Assembly: GCA_003104975.1 (NCBI GenBank)
Contig: PQAM01000018.1
Location: 124,001 to 188,000 of the forward strand
Length of the DNA: 64,000 nt
DNA from: Candidatus Methylomirabilota bacterium
GTDB taxonomy: Bacteria > Methylomirabilota > Methylomirabilia > Methylomirabilales > Methylomirabilaceae
Reading direction: 5' to 3'
Below, one piece after another: positions 1-8,906 of the stretch. The notes below the pieces were generated by a model. That model ran no database searches and was not told where the DNA came from. It was given only the letters and a program-made list of their open reading frames with translations. The position numbers and the translations under genes are program-made. Positions within the stretch are counted from its first letter, which is position 1. Each line of letters starts with the position of its first letter.

Positions 1-11
1 CTCGCAATGAC
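1..11. repeat. Right end of a GTCATTGCGAG palindromic repeat
   Basis: The window opens with CTCGCAATGAC, the exact outer end of the dispersed palindrome found complete at seven other places in this window. Most of this copy lies outside the window. Confidence 0.7.
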
Positions 12-16
12 GATTG

Positions 17-442
17 TTATTTCTGTTCTTGGCTGGCGGCATTCGTGTCCGGCAGCGACGAACGAACGATGAAGTAGCCGCCCATGCCAAGCTGAACGAC
101 AAGCAGGCCGAGCGCCATTCCGATCAGATTCACAGGCAGGTAGACGATCGCGAGAAACACGATGAGGGCGACCCCAAGGAGCCTCAGAATGGATCGGACC
201 CACCAGTACCGCTGACCACGCGATCGGGGCGTCGAGCGCTCCGTGAGACGGACCACCGTGAGAACAATCAGCCTGAAACTGAACAGGCTAACGAGGGCGC
301 CGACGGCCAGGCCCAGGGCCCAATCCCACTTCCCGAACAGTCCGAAACCGACGAGCCCGGCCGCGATAAGGCCAAGCGCGCCAACCTGCGTGCCCCGGAC
401 GAACTGCTCCCGCTCGTTCATACCACCAGTAAAAGACGCCAC
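17..442 (-). CDS. ATP synthase subunit I-like membrane protein
   Basis: A 141-residue protein with four predicted membrane segments (about residues 17-36, 40-60, 83-104 and 106-126) and short loops. Size and hydrophobic pattern resemble the AtpI family that precedes the F-type ATPase a-subunit gene in many operons; the next gene downstream lies outside the window, so this context cannot be checked. The start at 442 is a GTG; an ATG at 421 (MNEREQF) is equally plausible and removes only seven residues. The family call rests on topology and on residues such as the Gly-rich first helix pair, not on a catalytic motif. It could be another small four-helix membrane protein. Confidence 0.5.
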   Translation of the reverse strand: MASFTGGMNEREQFVRGTQVGALGLIAAGLVGFGLFGKWDWALGLAVGALVSLFSFRLIVLTVVRLTERSTPRSRGQRYWWVRSILRLLGVALIVFLAIVYLPVNLIGMALGLLVVQLGMGGYFIVRSSLPDTNAASQEQK

Positions 443-500
443 CGGGCCCCTTGAGTCGAATCCGGCAGCCCTCTACACGCCAAAGACCCCTTAGCTTGCC

Positions 501-1643
501 CTATCGTTCACAATCTGTCAAGCCTTTTTTGCCCACAACGCCACAGCCGACCTCGGCATCGGCCGCGACGATGGCGCCGCCCACGAGCAGGTCGGGCTCG
601 GACGCATCGTAGAACACGGCCGCCTGGCCCGGCGCGGGTGCGGGCTGGGGTTCCTCCCACCGGACCCGGACCCGCCCGTCGCCAAGGGGACTCACCGTTG
701 CCGGCATCGCGGCCTGCCGAGAGCGAACCTTCACAAAGACGGGCCGCTCGTCGTTCAAGCGGTCCCACGCGATCAGGTTGAGCCGGTCGGCCACAAATTC
801 ATGCCGCTGCAACTCATCCCGTCTGCCCACGACGACCGCGTTGGCCGTCGGGTCAAGCCGGATGACGTAAAAAGGGCCCCCCGCCATCCCGAGGCCGTTG
901 CGCTGACCGACGGTGTAGAGCGCCAGGCCCCGGTGCTGTCCGAGAATCCGGCCGCCGCTATCGGTAATGGGGCCGGGTCGCAGACGGTCCCCGCACTGTT
1001 CCCGAAGGTAGGTCCGGTAATCGCGGCCGACAAAGCAGAGGTCCTGACTGTCGGCCTTGTCGGCGATCCGCAGGCCATAGGCCGACGCCCATTCCCGGAC
1101 CTGGATCTTAGTCATCTGACCAACGGGAAATGAGAGTCTTGCGAGCTGGTCCTGGGTCAGACTGTAAAGAAAGTAGCTCTGGTCCCGCTCGTTGTCGATT
1201 CCGCGGCGCAGCAGGTAACGACCCCCAGGTCCTCGCGTAACCCACGCATAATGTCCGGTCGCCAGTTGCGCGGCCCCCAACCCCACCGCCTGCTGCAGCA
1301 GGGAGCCGAATTTGATCGTCTCATTACAGCGCACGCAGGGATTCGGGGTCAGTCCGCTGAGATACGCTTCTGTAAACTCGCGGATCACGTCGCGATGAAA
1401 CTGCGACTCATAATTCAAGACGTAATAGGGGATGCCCAGTTGCGAGGCCACACACCTCGCGTCCTCGGCGTCCTTCGCGGAGCAGCAGCGGTCGGCCCGC
1501 TCCGAGCCGTTCCCGGCGTCTCGAGGCAACAGCCTCAGGCTGATCCCGACAACCTCATACCCCTGCTCCATGAGCAGCGCAGCGGCAACGGCGCTGTCGA
1601 CCCCGCCGCTCATCGCCACAACAACTCTCGGTTTGCGCTTCAT
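501..1643 (-). CDS. mnmA: tRNA-specific 2-thiouridylase MnmA
   Basis: Cytoplasmic enzyme that activates U34 of tRNA-Glu, Gln and Lys with ATP and inserts sulfur, making s2U34. The PP-loop SGGVDS is at residues 12-17. The two catalytic cysteines of the family are present: Cys102 in NPCVRCN and Cys202 in SQDLCFV. GHYA at 129-132 and the C-terminal beta-barrel region (VRVRWEEPQPAPAPGQAAVFY) are also typical. At 380 residues it has full length. The gene lies about 30 bases downstream of a cysteine desulfurase on the same strand, which is the expected sulfur donor, so the two likely form a tRNA thiolation unit. The ATG at 1643 has an AAGGA sequence about nine bases upstream. Confidence 0.95.
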   Translation of the reverse strand: MKRKPRVVVAMSGGVDSAVAAALLMEQGYEVVGISLRLLPRDAGNGSERADRCCSAKDAEDARCVASQLGIPYYVLNYESQFHRDVIREFTEAYLSGLTPNPCVRCNETIKFGSLLQQAVGLGAAQLATGHYAWVTRGPGGRYLLRRGIDNERDQSYFLYSLTQDQLARLSFPVGQMTKIQVREWASAYGLRIADKADSQDLCFVGRDYRTYLREQCGDRLRPGPITDSGGRILGQHRGLALYTVGQRNGLGMAGGPFYVIRLDPTANAVVVGRRDELQRHEFVADRLNLIAWDRLNDERPVFVKVRSRQAAMPATVSPLGDGRVRVRWEEPQPAPAPGQAAVFYDASEPDLLVGGAIVAADAEVGCGVVGKKGLTDCER

Positions 1644-1671
1644 GGATTTGATCCTTGTCTTTTCCGCTCTT

Positions 1672-1702
1672 ACCCTATCCCCTAACCCTTATCCCCTGTG
1701 CT
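1672..1702. repeat. C-rich telomere-like spacer repeat (CCCTATCCCCTAACCC)
   Basis: The short gap between the desulfurase stop and mnmA contains CCCTATCCCCTAACCC followed by TTATCCCCTG, the same C-rich arm seen in spacers around the tRNA-Ser genes. It overlaps the last codons of the desulfurase gene. Confidence 0.5.
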
Positions 1703-2844
1703 TGTGCGGCGCGGACCCGTGCCACCAGCGGCGGCAAGAGCTCGATGACGCGCTCGACCTCCACCTCCGTCGTCCCGGCGCCCAGGGAAAACCGGATCCC
1801 GCCCCCGTCGATCTCCGGCGTTCGGCCCATCGCCTGCAGCACATGTGACGATTCAAGCGAGCCCGCGGCGCAGGCGGCACCCGCGGAGGCCTCGACCCCC
1901 TCCAGATCCAGGGCGACCATCAGTAAGTCCGCCCGAATCCCCTGAAACGAGATGTTGGAGGTGTTGGGCAGCCGTCGGTTCGGGTCGCCGTTCCGCCGCG
2001 TCCCGGCGATCCGGCCAAGAGTCGCCGCCTCGAGGCGATCCCGGAGCGCCCGTAGTCGGTGGCCCTCGGCCGACATCGATGCGAGCGCAAACCTGGCCGC
2101 ACAGGCCAGGCCGACGGCTGCGGCCACATTTTCCGTCCCGGCTCTCATGCCGTGCTCCTGCTCCCCTCCATGTATCTGTGGGGTGATCTGTGTCCCCGGG
2201 CGAATATAGAGCGCCCCAATTCCCTTCGGCCCGTAAATCTTGTGCCCCGATACAGTGAGCAGATCGACTCCCATGGCCTCGATATCTACCGGCAAACGAC
2301 CGAAGGTCTGAACGGCATCAACATGAAAGACGATCCCGCGCTCCCGCACAAGCTGCCCGATCTCGGCGACTGGAAAAATCACCCCGGTCTCGTTGTTGGC
2401 GTGCATAAAGGAGACAACGATGGTGTCGGGTCGAAGGCTTCGCCTGACCGTCTCTGGATCGATCAGGCCCTCGACATCGACCGGCAGATAGCTGACCTCG
2501 AAACCCTGAGCCTCAAGGGCGCGACAGGCATTGAGGACGGCCCGGTGCTCGACCGCCGAGGTCACGATGTGGCGTCCGCGCTCCCGTGCGGCCCAGGCCG
2601 CGCCCTTGATGGCCAGATTGTCGGCCTCTGTGCCCCCCGACACGAAGACGACACTCGCCTTGTCCCGTGCGCCAAGCGCCGACGCCAAGGTCTCGCGGGC
2701 CTCTTCCAGCGCCCGTTTGGCTTCGCGACCTGGACGATGGCCCGAGTTTGCGTTGCCGAAGCACGACTCGAAATGGGGTCGCATTGCGTCCAGAACCCCT
2801 GGCCGGACGGGGGTCGTAGCGTTATAGTCAAGGTAGATGCTCAT
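1675..2844 (-). CDS. iscS: Cysteine desulfurase (IscS/NifS family)
   Basis: PLP enzyme that converts cysteine to alanine and passes the sulfur as a persulfide. Counting from the ATG at 2844 it has 389 residues. The PLP lysine is Lys202 in SGHKIYGPKG, the cofactor-stacking histidine is in SAVEHRA near residue 100, and the persulfide cysteine is Cys325 in GAACAAGSLESSHVL. I chose 2844 because the protein then begins MSIYLDYNATTP, as in the family, and the ATG overlaps the stop of the upstream membrane-protein gene (ATGA), indicating translational coupling. Next to mnmA it probably supplies sulfur for tRNA thiolation; whether it also serves Fe-S assembly cannot be seen, as no iscU or scaffold gene is adjacent. 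Confidence 0.93.
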   Translation of the reverse strand: MSIYLDYNATTPVRPGVLDAMRPHFESCFGNANSGHRPGREAKRALEEARETLASALGARDKASVVFVSGGTEADNLAIKGAAWAARERGRHIVTSAVEHRAVLNACRALEAQGFEVSYLPVDVEGLIDPETVRRSLRPDTIVVSFMHANNETGVIFPVAEIGQLVRERGIVFHVDAVQTFGRLPVDIEAMGVDLLTVSGHKIYGPKGIGALYIRPGTQITPQIHGGEQEHGMRAGTENVAAAVGLACAARFALASMSAEGHRLRALRDRLEAATLGRIAGTRRNGDPNRRLPNTSNISFQGIRADLLMVALDLEGVEASAGAACAAGSLESSHVLQAMGRTPEIDGGGIRFSLGAGTTEVEVERVIELLPPLVARVRAAQAQGIRVRG

Positions 2845-3536
2845 CTGGCTGAGCAGACCGTGCCGAACAGGCGGGCGCCGACTATCAGGAGATAGAACGT
2901 AAGAAACGGCCACAGCAGGAGGCCAACGGCCGGAATGGCCCCAATGAGCCCCGCCACAATGAACGCTCCGAGGGCGAGCAGATATGCCTCGACGTACTCT
3001 GCTAGAACCGTTCGGATCTGCCCCCAGACAACCGCAGGGTGCAAGACGGCCTCAAGCCGCCGCTCCTCTAGATACCTCGCAATCCCCATCGGAAGAAAAA
3101 ATCCGACCGTGATCCCCGCGAGCATTCCGACCATGACCAGGACGACACCCAGCACCAGTCTGGTTCCCCCCTTGACCAGGAGGCCGAAGCCGGAAACGAC
3201 GAAGAGGATGGGGACGATCTCGTAGGCCATGGTCAGCGCAAACAGCAGCAGCCCCTTCGCGGACAGGCTCGCCCATTGCCGCCATGACGGTAACGAGCCC
3301 GCCGGAGGGATCGCGAGGGCGCCCTGAAAGGTTGCCAGCACAAAGCCGAGGATGGGAAAATTGGCGGCCTGCGCCAGCAGGGAGCCTGCGGGGGCGAGGT
3401 CTCGAGTGAGCAGGAGGCTCAGGGTGACAAACAGGCCCTCGAGGAGCAGTCCGATGCCGCCCCCTATCGCAATCTTCCGCGGCCACTCCCGATCTTCCAG
3501 GGGGAAGGCCAGCGCCTTCGCTGCCCGGTTAAGCAA
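2841..3536 (-). CDS. DUF4013-like integral membrane protein
   Basis: A 231-residue membrane protein with about five or six hydrophobic segments. The N-terminus (LAFPLEDREWPRKIAIGG) followed by a membrane helix is the pattern of DUF4013 proteins, whose function is unknown. Its stop overlaps the ATG of the cysteine desulfurase by four bases, so the two are co-translated, but nothing in the protein suggests a sulfur-related role. A parS-like site lies just upstream at 3551. Confidence 0.7.
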   Translation of the reverse strand: MLNRAAKALAFPLEDREWPRKIAIGGGIGLLLEGLFVTLSLLLTRDLAPAGSLLAQAANFPILGFVLATFQGALAIPPAGSLPSWRQWASLSAKGLLLFALTMAYEIVPILFVVSGFGLLVKGGTRLVLGVVLVMVGMLAGITVGFFLPMGIARYLEERRLEAVLHPAVVWGQIRTVLAEYVEAYLLALGAFIVAGLIGAIPAVGLLLWPFLTFYLLIVGARLFGTVCSAR

Positions 3537-3550
3537 GTCGGCCCCGGCAA

Positions 3551-3566
3551 TGTTTCACGTGCAACA
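3551..3566. promoter_or_regulatory. parS-like centromere site
   Basis: TGTTTCACGTGCAACA matches the bacterial parS consensus TGTTTCACGTGAAACA at 15 of 16 positions. It lies immediately downstream of parB, where ori-proximal parS sites usually cluster. Confidence 0.8.
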
Positions 3567-3574
3567 TCTATCAC

Positions 3575-4414
3575 TCAGCCGCGCCCGCAGATGCGCTCGT
3601 AGATCCGATCGAGGTCGTCCATCGAGTAAAATTCCACCTCGATCTTCCCCCCCTTTCCCTTCCTGCTGATCTGAACCTTGGTGCCGAGCGCCTGTCGAAG
3701 GGCGTCCTCGGCTACCAGAATCGCCGGTTCGTTGGTTGTCGGGCGCCGCCTGGAGGCGTCGGGCTGTTTCAGCCGTCGAACCAGCGCCTCGGTGGCGCGT
3801 ACGGACAGGCCTCGGCGAATCGTCTCGTCACGCACCCCGATCTGGTCCGCGGGCCGCTCAAGACCCAACAGGGCTCGGGCGTGCCCTTCGGACAGGACGC
3901 CGTCAATCAGGTCGGTCTGGATCGGCTTGGGCAGCTTGAGAAGCCGGAGTGCGTTGGCCACCGACGAGCGGTCCCGACCGACCCGCCGCGCCACCTCTTC
4001 CTGGGTCAACCCAAACTCATCCTGAAGTCTCAGGTAGGCCTCAGCCTGCTCAATCGGGTTCAGATCCTCCCGCTGCAGGTTCTCGACCAGCGCCACCTCC
4101 AGCGCCTGATGGCTGGAGAGCTCCTTCACCAGGGCCGGAACCGTGTCGAGTCCCGCAATCCGCGCAGCCCTGAGGCGCCGCTCCCCGGCCACCACCTCGA
4201 ACCGCCCTCCGTCTCGACGAAGCAGAATGGGGAGAAGCACCCCATGCGCCCGGATGGAGGCCGCCAGCTCGTTGAGCTTGGCATCGTTCATGGAGCGGCG
4301 GGGTTGAAGCGTGCCCGGCACGATCTCCTCTATGCGAATCTGCATGACCCCGGACCGCTCTGCCCCGGGGATCAATGTCTCCAGCCCCCTACCGAGGGCC
4401 CTGCGTTGCGCCAT
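3575..4414 (-). CDS. parB: Chromosome partitioning protein ParB
   Basis: CTP-dependent clamp that loads at parS and spreads on DNA near the origin. The protein has 279 residues. The N-terminal start ([12 protein letters not shown]) is typical of chromosomal ParB, the CTP-binding GERRLRAA box is at residues 78-85, and the helix-turn-helix ([20 protein letters not shown]) is near 135-155. The C-terminal dimerisation segment ends [19 protein letters not shown]. It overlaps the 3' end of parA by 26 bases, so the two are one operon. Two parS-like sites flank the pair at 3551 and 5232. Confidence 0.95.
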   Translation of the reverse strand: MAQRRALGRGLETLIPGAERSGVMQIRIEEIVPGTLQPRRSMNDAKLNELAASIRAHGVLLPILLRRDGGRFEVVAGERRLRAARIAGLDTVPALVKELSSHQALEVALVENLQREDLNPIEQAEAYLRLQDEFGLTQEEVARRVGRDRSSVANALRLLKLPKPIQTDLIDGVLSEGHARALLGLERPADQIGVRDETIRRGLSVRATEALVRRLKQPDASRRRPTTNEPAILVAEDALRQALGTKVQISRKGKGGKIEVEFYSMDDLDRIYERICGRG

Positions 4415-5159
4415 CGATGATCTCCCTGGCTAGGTGAAGGTAACTCTCGGCCCCAGACGAACGACTGTCATACAGCAGAACCGGTTTCCCGAAGCTGGGC
4501 GCCTCGCTCAGTCGTACGTTTCTGGGAATCACTGTTCTCAGGACCGAGTGCGGAAAGTGGCGCCGCACCTCCTGTTCTACCTGCTCACAGATATTGAGCC
4601 GCATGTCGTACATGGTCAGGACGATCCCCTCGATCTGCAGATCAGGGTTGAGCCTCGCCCGACAGAGGGTGATCGCCTCCATAATGCGGGCCAAGCCCTC
4701 CAGGGCGTAGTATTCGCATTGGAGCGGGATCAGAACCGAGTGAGCCGCCGCGAGGGCATTGACCGTCAGCAGACCAAGGGAGGGCGGGCAGTCGATCAGG
4801 ACAAAGGCGTATGTGTCCGACCCTGCCCCTAATGCACCCCTCAGGCGATCCTCTCGATCCGCACTCAAGGCCAGCTCGACCTCGGCCCCAATCAGGCGCT
4901 CGCCTGCGGGGACCAGGTCCAGCCCTGGGGCTACCGTCGGTCGCGCCACCTCAGCGACCTTCACCCCCTCCATCAACAGGTCATAGGCGGTCGGCGTCGC
5001 CTCGCGCCCTATCCCCAATGCGCTTGTGGCATTACCCTGGGGATCCAGATCAACAAGGAGCGTCCGCTGCGCTGATGCGGCAAACGACGCCGCCAGATTC
5101 ACCGCCGTTGTCGTTTTGCCGACCCCACCCTTTTGGTTCGCGATAGCGATGATCCGCAT
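4389..5159 (-). CDS. parA: Chromosome partitioning ATPase ParA (Soj)
   Basis: Deviant Walker-A ATPase that moves or positions ParB-parS complexes and in some bacteria modulates DnaA. The protein has 256 residues. The KGGVGKTT motif with the signature lysine is at 10-17, followed by [16 protein letters not shown] (A' box) and [14 protein letters not shown] (Walker B). There is no extended N-terminus with a DNA-binding domain, so this is the chromosomal Soj type rather than a plasmid ParA. It sits between rsmG and parB, the usual order near bacterial origins. Confidence 0.95.
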   Translation of the reverse strand: MRIIAIANQKGGVGKTTTAVNLAASFAASAQRTLLVDLDPQGNATSALGIGREATPTAYDLLMEGVKVAEVARPTVAPGLDLVPAGERLIGAEVELALSADREDRLRGALGAGSDTYAFVLIDCPPSLGLLTVNALAAAHSVLIPLQCEYYALEGLARIMEAITLCRARLNPDLQIEGIVLTMYDMRLNICEQVEQEVRRHFPHSVLRTVIPRNVRLSEAPSFGKPVLLYDSRSSGAESYLHLAREIIDGATQGPR

Positions 5160-5231
5160 TCCCCTCCCCCTCTCACTTAACCCAGAAGGGTAACACAGCC
5201 GGCGACGGCAACAAAGCGCAGAATTGCGAGA

Positions 5232-5247
5232 GGTTTCACGTGAAACA
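5232..5247. promoter_or_regulatory. parS-like centromere site
   Basis: GGTTTCACGTGAAACA matches the 16-base parS consensus except for its first base; the inner 14 bases GTTTCACGTGAAAC are a perfect palindrome. It lies in the short gap between rsmG and parA. Confidence 0.88.
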
Positions 5248-5251
5248 TAGT

Positions 5252-5944
5252 TTAGCGGGCAGTCTTCTCCAAGATAAGCAGACAGGTGGGCGCATAGCCG
5301 GTATCGGGGGCGGGTCCATCTACGATCTGTACTCGTATTCCCATTGGTGTGAGCAGAGGGCGCATCGACGGAAGCGCGTCGCGCGCCTCTTGGCCCGCCT
5401 GCAAAATCAGTCGCCCGCCAGGCCTGAGGAGCGGTTCAACCAGACACGCCATCGCCGGAACCGGCCCAACCGCACGCGCAAAGGCCACATCATACCTGCC
5501 CTGATGCTCGGGATTGGCGCAAAGCTCTTCCGCTCTCGCCTGGATACACCGAACCCCGACCAGCCCAAGACGTCGAATAATCGCCCGCAGAAAGGTGGCT
5601 CGGCGACGCCTCGGCTCCAGTAAGACCATGTTGATCTCCGGGTAGCCGATCTTCAACACCAGGCCGGGGAAGCCCGCGCCCGATCCGATATCGATGGCAT
5701 GCACGGTCGGGGTGGGCTCGAAGGCGAGCCGGTGGGTGAGGGAGCGCAGGAATCCTTCGCGAACGATCGCGCCCTCGGATCTCAACCCGGTCAGATTTAC
5801 CTGAGGAGCCCACCGTTGCAGTTCAGACAAGTAGATGCCGAGGGCATCCCGCTGGGGCGGTGTTAACTGAAGCCCTATGCGATCCAGCCCGCGGCGCAGC
5901 AGCTCGCTACCGCTGACCGCAGCCCGTCGGCCCTCTGCGGGCAC
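5252..5944 (-). CDS. rsmG: 16S rRNA (guanine-527-N7) methyltransferase RsmG
   Basis: SAM-dependent methyltransferase that makes m7G527 in 16S rRNA. The SAM-binding motif [11 protein letters not shown] and the following [16 protein letters not shown] (family norm LVES..KK..FL) are visible, as is [11 protein letters not shown]. The reading frame stays open to 6037, but that would overlap yidC by 77 bases. A GTG at 5944, just downstream of the yidC stop, gives 230 residues, close to the family size, so I use it; no strong ribosome-binding site supports either choice. Gene order yidC-rsmG-parA-parB is the common ori-proximal arrangement. Confidence 0.9.
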   Translation of the reverse strand: MPAEGRRAAVSGSELLRRGLDRIGLQLTPPQRDALGIYLSELQRWAPQVNLTGLRSEGAIVREGFLRSLTHRLAFEPTPTVHAIDIGSGAGFPGLVLKIGYPEINMVLLEPRRRRATFLRAIIRRLGLVGVRCIQARAEELCANPEHQGRYDVAFARAVGPVPAMACLVEPLLRPGGRLILQAGQEARDALPSMRPLLTPMGIRVQIVDGPAPDTGYAPTCLLILEKTAR

Positions 5945-5960
5945 CGGTCGGATCGGTCTT

Positions 5961-7625
5961 TTAGGTGGTTTCCGGTCGACTGAGGGCGAGCTTGCCTTGC
6001 CTCTGTAGCCAGGCCTGCTGGCCCATCTGGAGGACATTGTTTACAAGCCAGTACAACACCAGCCCCGAGGGGAAGTTCCAAAACATAAAGGTGAACAGTG
6101 TCGGCATCATCCACAGCATCATCTTGGCCTGCTGCGGATCGCTTGAGCTGGGGGGAGACATCTTTTGCTGAAAGAACATGCTGGCCCCCATGAGGAGCGC
6201 GAGCAGGTTGAAGGGGTAGTCCTTCAAGCCCCACATCTCTACTGTAAAGAGCGCATCCGGTCGTGAGAGATCGTTGATCCAAAGAAACGGCGCCCGCCAC
6301 ATCTCCACCGAGCTCGAAAGGGCATTGTACAACGCAACGAAGATCGGGAGTTGAAGCAGCATGGGGAGGCAGCCGCCCAATGGATTGACCCCGTGCTTTC
6401 TATACAGCGCCATGACCTCTTGTTGTTTCTTTGTGGCATTGTTCTTGTTCCGCTCCGAGATGGCCGCAATCTTTGGTTGCAGGTCCTTCATTGCCTGCAT
6501 CGATCGAAGACTTTTTACCGTCAGGGGATGCAATACGATCTTCTGGATCAAGGCGACCAAAATGATTGCAACGCCGTAGTTCCCGCTGACACGATGCAAG
6601 AACCGGAGCAGATAAAGCGCCGGGCGGGCGAGCGCGTCAAACCACCCCAGGTCGACGAGTTGACTCAGGTCAGATCCGGCCGCCTTGAGATGGTCGAGCT
6701 CCTTCGGCCCGCCGTAGAAGGCGAAGCGTTGAATCAGCTCCCCTCCCGGGTCGATGCTCTGCGCCGACGAGGCAAGGGCGATTACCGGTTGGCCCTCCGG
6801 CGCCTTGCGCACCACCGCCACGCTGTCTTTCCCCTCCGGCAACAGTGCTGCGGCAAAATACAGATTCTGCAGGGCCGTCCACGACACCCGCCCGCTATGC
6901 GTGACGGGGTCTTTCAGGCTGCGAAGGTCATCCGTCACACGACGGCCGTCTATCCAACTTGTGGCCGACACCGCCTCCGCGGTTTGCTTACCGGCCCCGC
7001 TATAAAAACCCGGACCCCACGCCAGTTCTGGTGTAATGGTGATCGGCTTCTTGCCGGTGTTTTTCCAGAACAGTTCGACCTCAACGCGGTAACTGTTGGT
7101 CTTGAATGTCAGACGCTTGGAGAGCTGAAGAGGCCCGCCTCCGCGCGATGAGAAGGTGATCGCTCCGGTGTCGGACGCTGACCGAAGGCTGAGTTGCGAT
7201 TTATCGGCATCGAAGTCGGCAGGCGCCGGCTCCTCCGGATTGCCGCTCGAGGTCCACAGCGGGCGCAGCAACCCGTCCTGCGGCGACGCTACCAACTCGA
7301 GCCCCTGCCCGTTGGCAATCCGATACTGGTTGAGCCGCCAACTTTTCAGCGCCCCACCCCGAGAGGAAAAGACGGCGCGCACGACATCGGTCTCCACGAC
7401 AACCTCTCGCTCCGGCAACGCGGGCACAGCCTCCCGTCCACGCGGTTGGCCTGATACAGCGACGCCTTCACCTCGCTGGGGCGCTGTCGGTGTTGTCGTG
7501 GTAGAGGTAGGCTCTTTCTTCGACGGCGCCTGCGGCCCTCGAGGGCCAGGCAGGAGGAATTGTGCGCCGAAAAGAATGATGGTCGCAAGCGCGACCGCCA
7601 ACAGTGCACGAGCTTGATTCGACAT
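5961..7625 (-). CDS. yidC: Membrane protein insertase YidC
   Basis: Inserts and folds inner-membrane proteins, alone or with SecYEG. From the ATG at 7625 the protein has 554 residues: an N-terminal membrane anchor (about 5-25), a low-complexity linker, the large periplasmic beta-sandwich domain typical of Gram-negative YidC, and a C-terminal five-helix insertase core from about residue 345. The core contains YGVAIILVALIQKIVLHPL and the LPMLLQLPIFVALYNAL segment. The start is supported by AGGAG five bases before the ATG; an upstream in-frame extension would run into yidD. The long periplasmic domain argues for a diderm host. Confidence 0.95.
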   Translation of the reverse strand: MSNQARALLAVALATIILFGAQFLLPGPRGPQAPSKKEPTSTTTTPTAPQRGEGVAVSGQPRGREAVPALPEREVVVETDVVRAVFSSRGGALKSWRLNQYRIANGQGLELVASPQDGLLRPLWTSSGNPEEPAPADFDADKSQLSLRSASDTGAITFSSRGGGPLQLSKRLTFKTNSYRVEVELFWKNTGKKPITITPELAWGPGFYSGAGKQTAEAVSATSWIDGRRVTDDLRSLKDPVTHSGRVSWTALQNLYFAAALLPEGKDSVAVVRKAPEGQPVIALASSAQSIDPGGELIQRFAFYGGPKELDHLKAAGSDLSQLVDLGWFDALARPALYLLRFLHRVSGNYGVAIILVALIQKIVLHPLTVKSLRSMQAMKDLQPKIAAISERNKNNATKKQQEVMALYRKHGVNPLGGCLPMLLQLPIFVALYNALSSSVEMWRAPFLWINDLSRPDALFTVEMWGLKDYPFNLLALLMGASMFFQQKMSPPSSSDPQQAKMMLWMMPTLFTFMFWNFPSGLVLYWLVNNVLQMGQQAWLQRQGKLALSRPETT

Positions 7626-7669
7626 GGAGCTCCTATCTTTTATGGCTACCGATCCAGCCCGGAGACCGA

Positions 7670-7885
7670 TTATTGAACCGGATCGTATCCACCCTCGCAC
7701 CAGGGGTGACATCGGGCGAGTCGGCGCACCGCAAGCAGCAGCCCCCGCGTCAGTCCGTACCTGCCGATCGCTTCGTACGCATAATCACTACACGTCGGGT
7801 AAAATCTGCAGGCCGGGGGGAGTAGCGGCGACACAACGACCTTGTATGCTGCCAGCATCCCTCTAGCAATGAACGCTGGCATCAT
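7670..7885 (-). CDS. yidD: Membrane protein insertion efficiency factor YidD
   Basis: Small membrane-associated protein encoded between rnpA and yidC in most bacteria and thought to help YidC-dependent insertion. The family hallmark, three cysteines in [18 protein letters not shown] and a later [17 protein letters not shown], is complete. I place the start at the MM pair at 7885/7882 (about 70 residues), which matches family length and overlaps the rnpA 3' end by about 20 bases; the open frame continues to 7939. Confidence 0.9.
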   Translation of the reverse strand: MMPAFIARGMLAAYKVVVSPLLPPACRFYPTCSDYAYEAIGRYGLTRGLLLAVRRLARCHPWCEGGYDPVQ

Positions 7886-8228
7886 CCGATTTGACCGATT
7901 TGGAGGGATTCGGTGGTGAGTGTCTGCACACATATTCAAAAAGGCTGCGAATTTGATTCCTCATATCTCGTCGGCTCAGCGCGCCGATCCCTTTTTTGGA
8001 GGTGATGAGAATCTCAATATTCTCGGGAAGCCGGTCACGATTGAGTCGGAACGCCTCGCGTGATTGGCGTTTTGCCCGGTTTCGAACGACTGCTGCCCCC
8101 GTGCGTGCGCCGAACGCCAATCTAAGCGCTTGTTTTTTTGTTGACGCAAACCGAGCATAAAGCGTAAAATAACCGGTGTAAAAAGCCCTTCTTGGCCGAG
8201 CTGTACCGCTCGATTCCGGCTGTTGCAT
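7863..8228 (-). CDS. rnpA: Ribonuclease P protein component RnpA
   Basis: Protein subunit of RNase P, which removes the 5' leader of pre-tRNAs. The protein has 121 residues. The RNR signature is present as [18 protein letters not shown] near residues 44-61 (family norm KAVVRNRIKR..REAFR), preceded by [10 protein letters not shown]. It follows rpmH by 72 bases and overlaps yidD, matching the universal rpmH-rnpA-yidD-yidC order. The C-terminus ([18 protein letters not shown]) is an unconserved tail that overlaps the start of yidD. Confidence 0.93.
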   Translation of the reverse strand: MQQPESSGTARPRRAFYTGYFTLYARFASTKKQALRLAFGARTGAAVVRNRAKRQSREAFRLNRDRLPENIEILITSKKGIGALSRRDMRNQIRSLFEYVCRHSPPNPSKSVKSDDASVHC

Positions 8229-8300
8229 TTCCGTGATCGATCTCTAACGTTTGAGACTATTAGACTGGCGGCACACAGCGGGGGCGAAGAACAAGATTAA

Positions 8301-8435
8301 TTACACGGTGAGCCTTTTTCGGCCCTTAGCCATTCTTCGCTTGATGACATTTCGGCCGTTTGGGGTGCTCATTCGAGCAAGGAAGCCGTGCGTTCGTTTT
8401 CGCTTACTGTTATTAGGTTGGTACGTCCGTTTCAT
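8301..8435 (-). CDS. rpmH: 50S ribosomal protein L34
   Basis: A 44-codon gene that reads [20 protein letters not shown] at its start and ends in [13 protein letters not shown], a textbook L34 with all conserved arginine and lysine positions. It is too short for ordinary ORF cut-offs. ATG at 8433-8435, TAA at 8301-8303. It is the first gene of the leftward rpmH-rnpA-yidD-yidC cluster and faces away from dnaN across the putative origin. Confidence 0.97.
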   Translation of the reverse strand: MKRTYQPNNSKRKRTHGFLARMSTPNGRNVIKRRMAKGRKRLTV

Positions 8436-8906
8436 AATAAGTTCCCTTTGAACAGTAGAGGGTTGACGTCCAATTGATCACGAAAATGAAGCTAAATATA
8501 ACTTCTCACTTTTCCGCTGTCAAGCCCAAATAGTGTATGGAACCCACTGGGCTGACGCGTATTGCCTTCCTTTTGCTCTGCGTGATGTAGGTTTTTATCT
8601 AAGTATCTGAATATAAAGCGATAATAGTTTTCAACAGGTGTGGACAAGGTGTGCGTAAGTGACCGGTCTCGACAGGGTACCGTTCGCTGTGGGAACCCTG
8701 TTGACACCTGTTGATACACTTCGTGAGTGTGCCGGTTTTACACAGCATTCAACTGACACAGAATCTCTATAGAGCCGGTGTGCATGCGGCTTGATTAAAT
8801 CATCCACATTTCCAGGGGCCCTATTACTACTTCGATCTTTACAAGATCTTCTTAAAGATATTTTAATAGAATAACCCCATAATCCTTTCGGAGGAGTGAG
8901 GAGTAT
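8436..8906. other. Putative chromosomal replication origin (oriC) region
   Basis: A 471-base gene-free gap between divergently oriented rpmH and dnaN, visibly richer in A/T than the flanking genes. DnaA-box-like nonamers: TTTTACACA (8736-8744, fits TTWTNCACA); TTGTCCACA on the minus strand (8639-8647), TTACGCACA on the minus strand (8650-8658) and TCATCCACA (8800-8808), each one mismatch away. An 11-base inverted repeat TCAACAGGTGT/ACACCTGTTGA (8631-8641, 8704-8714) encloses a second one, ACAGGGT/ACCCTGT (8672-8678, 8695-8701). CCTGTTGA is repeated with a 10-base period at 8697 and 8707. An A/T-rich stretch at 8838-8880 could be the unwinding element. parAB, parS and gyrase genes nearby support the assignment. 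Confidence 0.7.
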
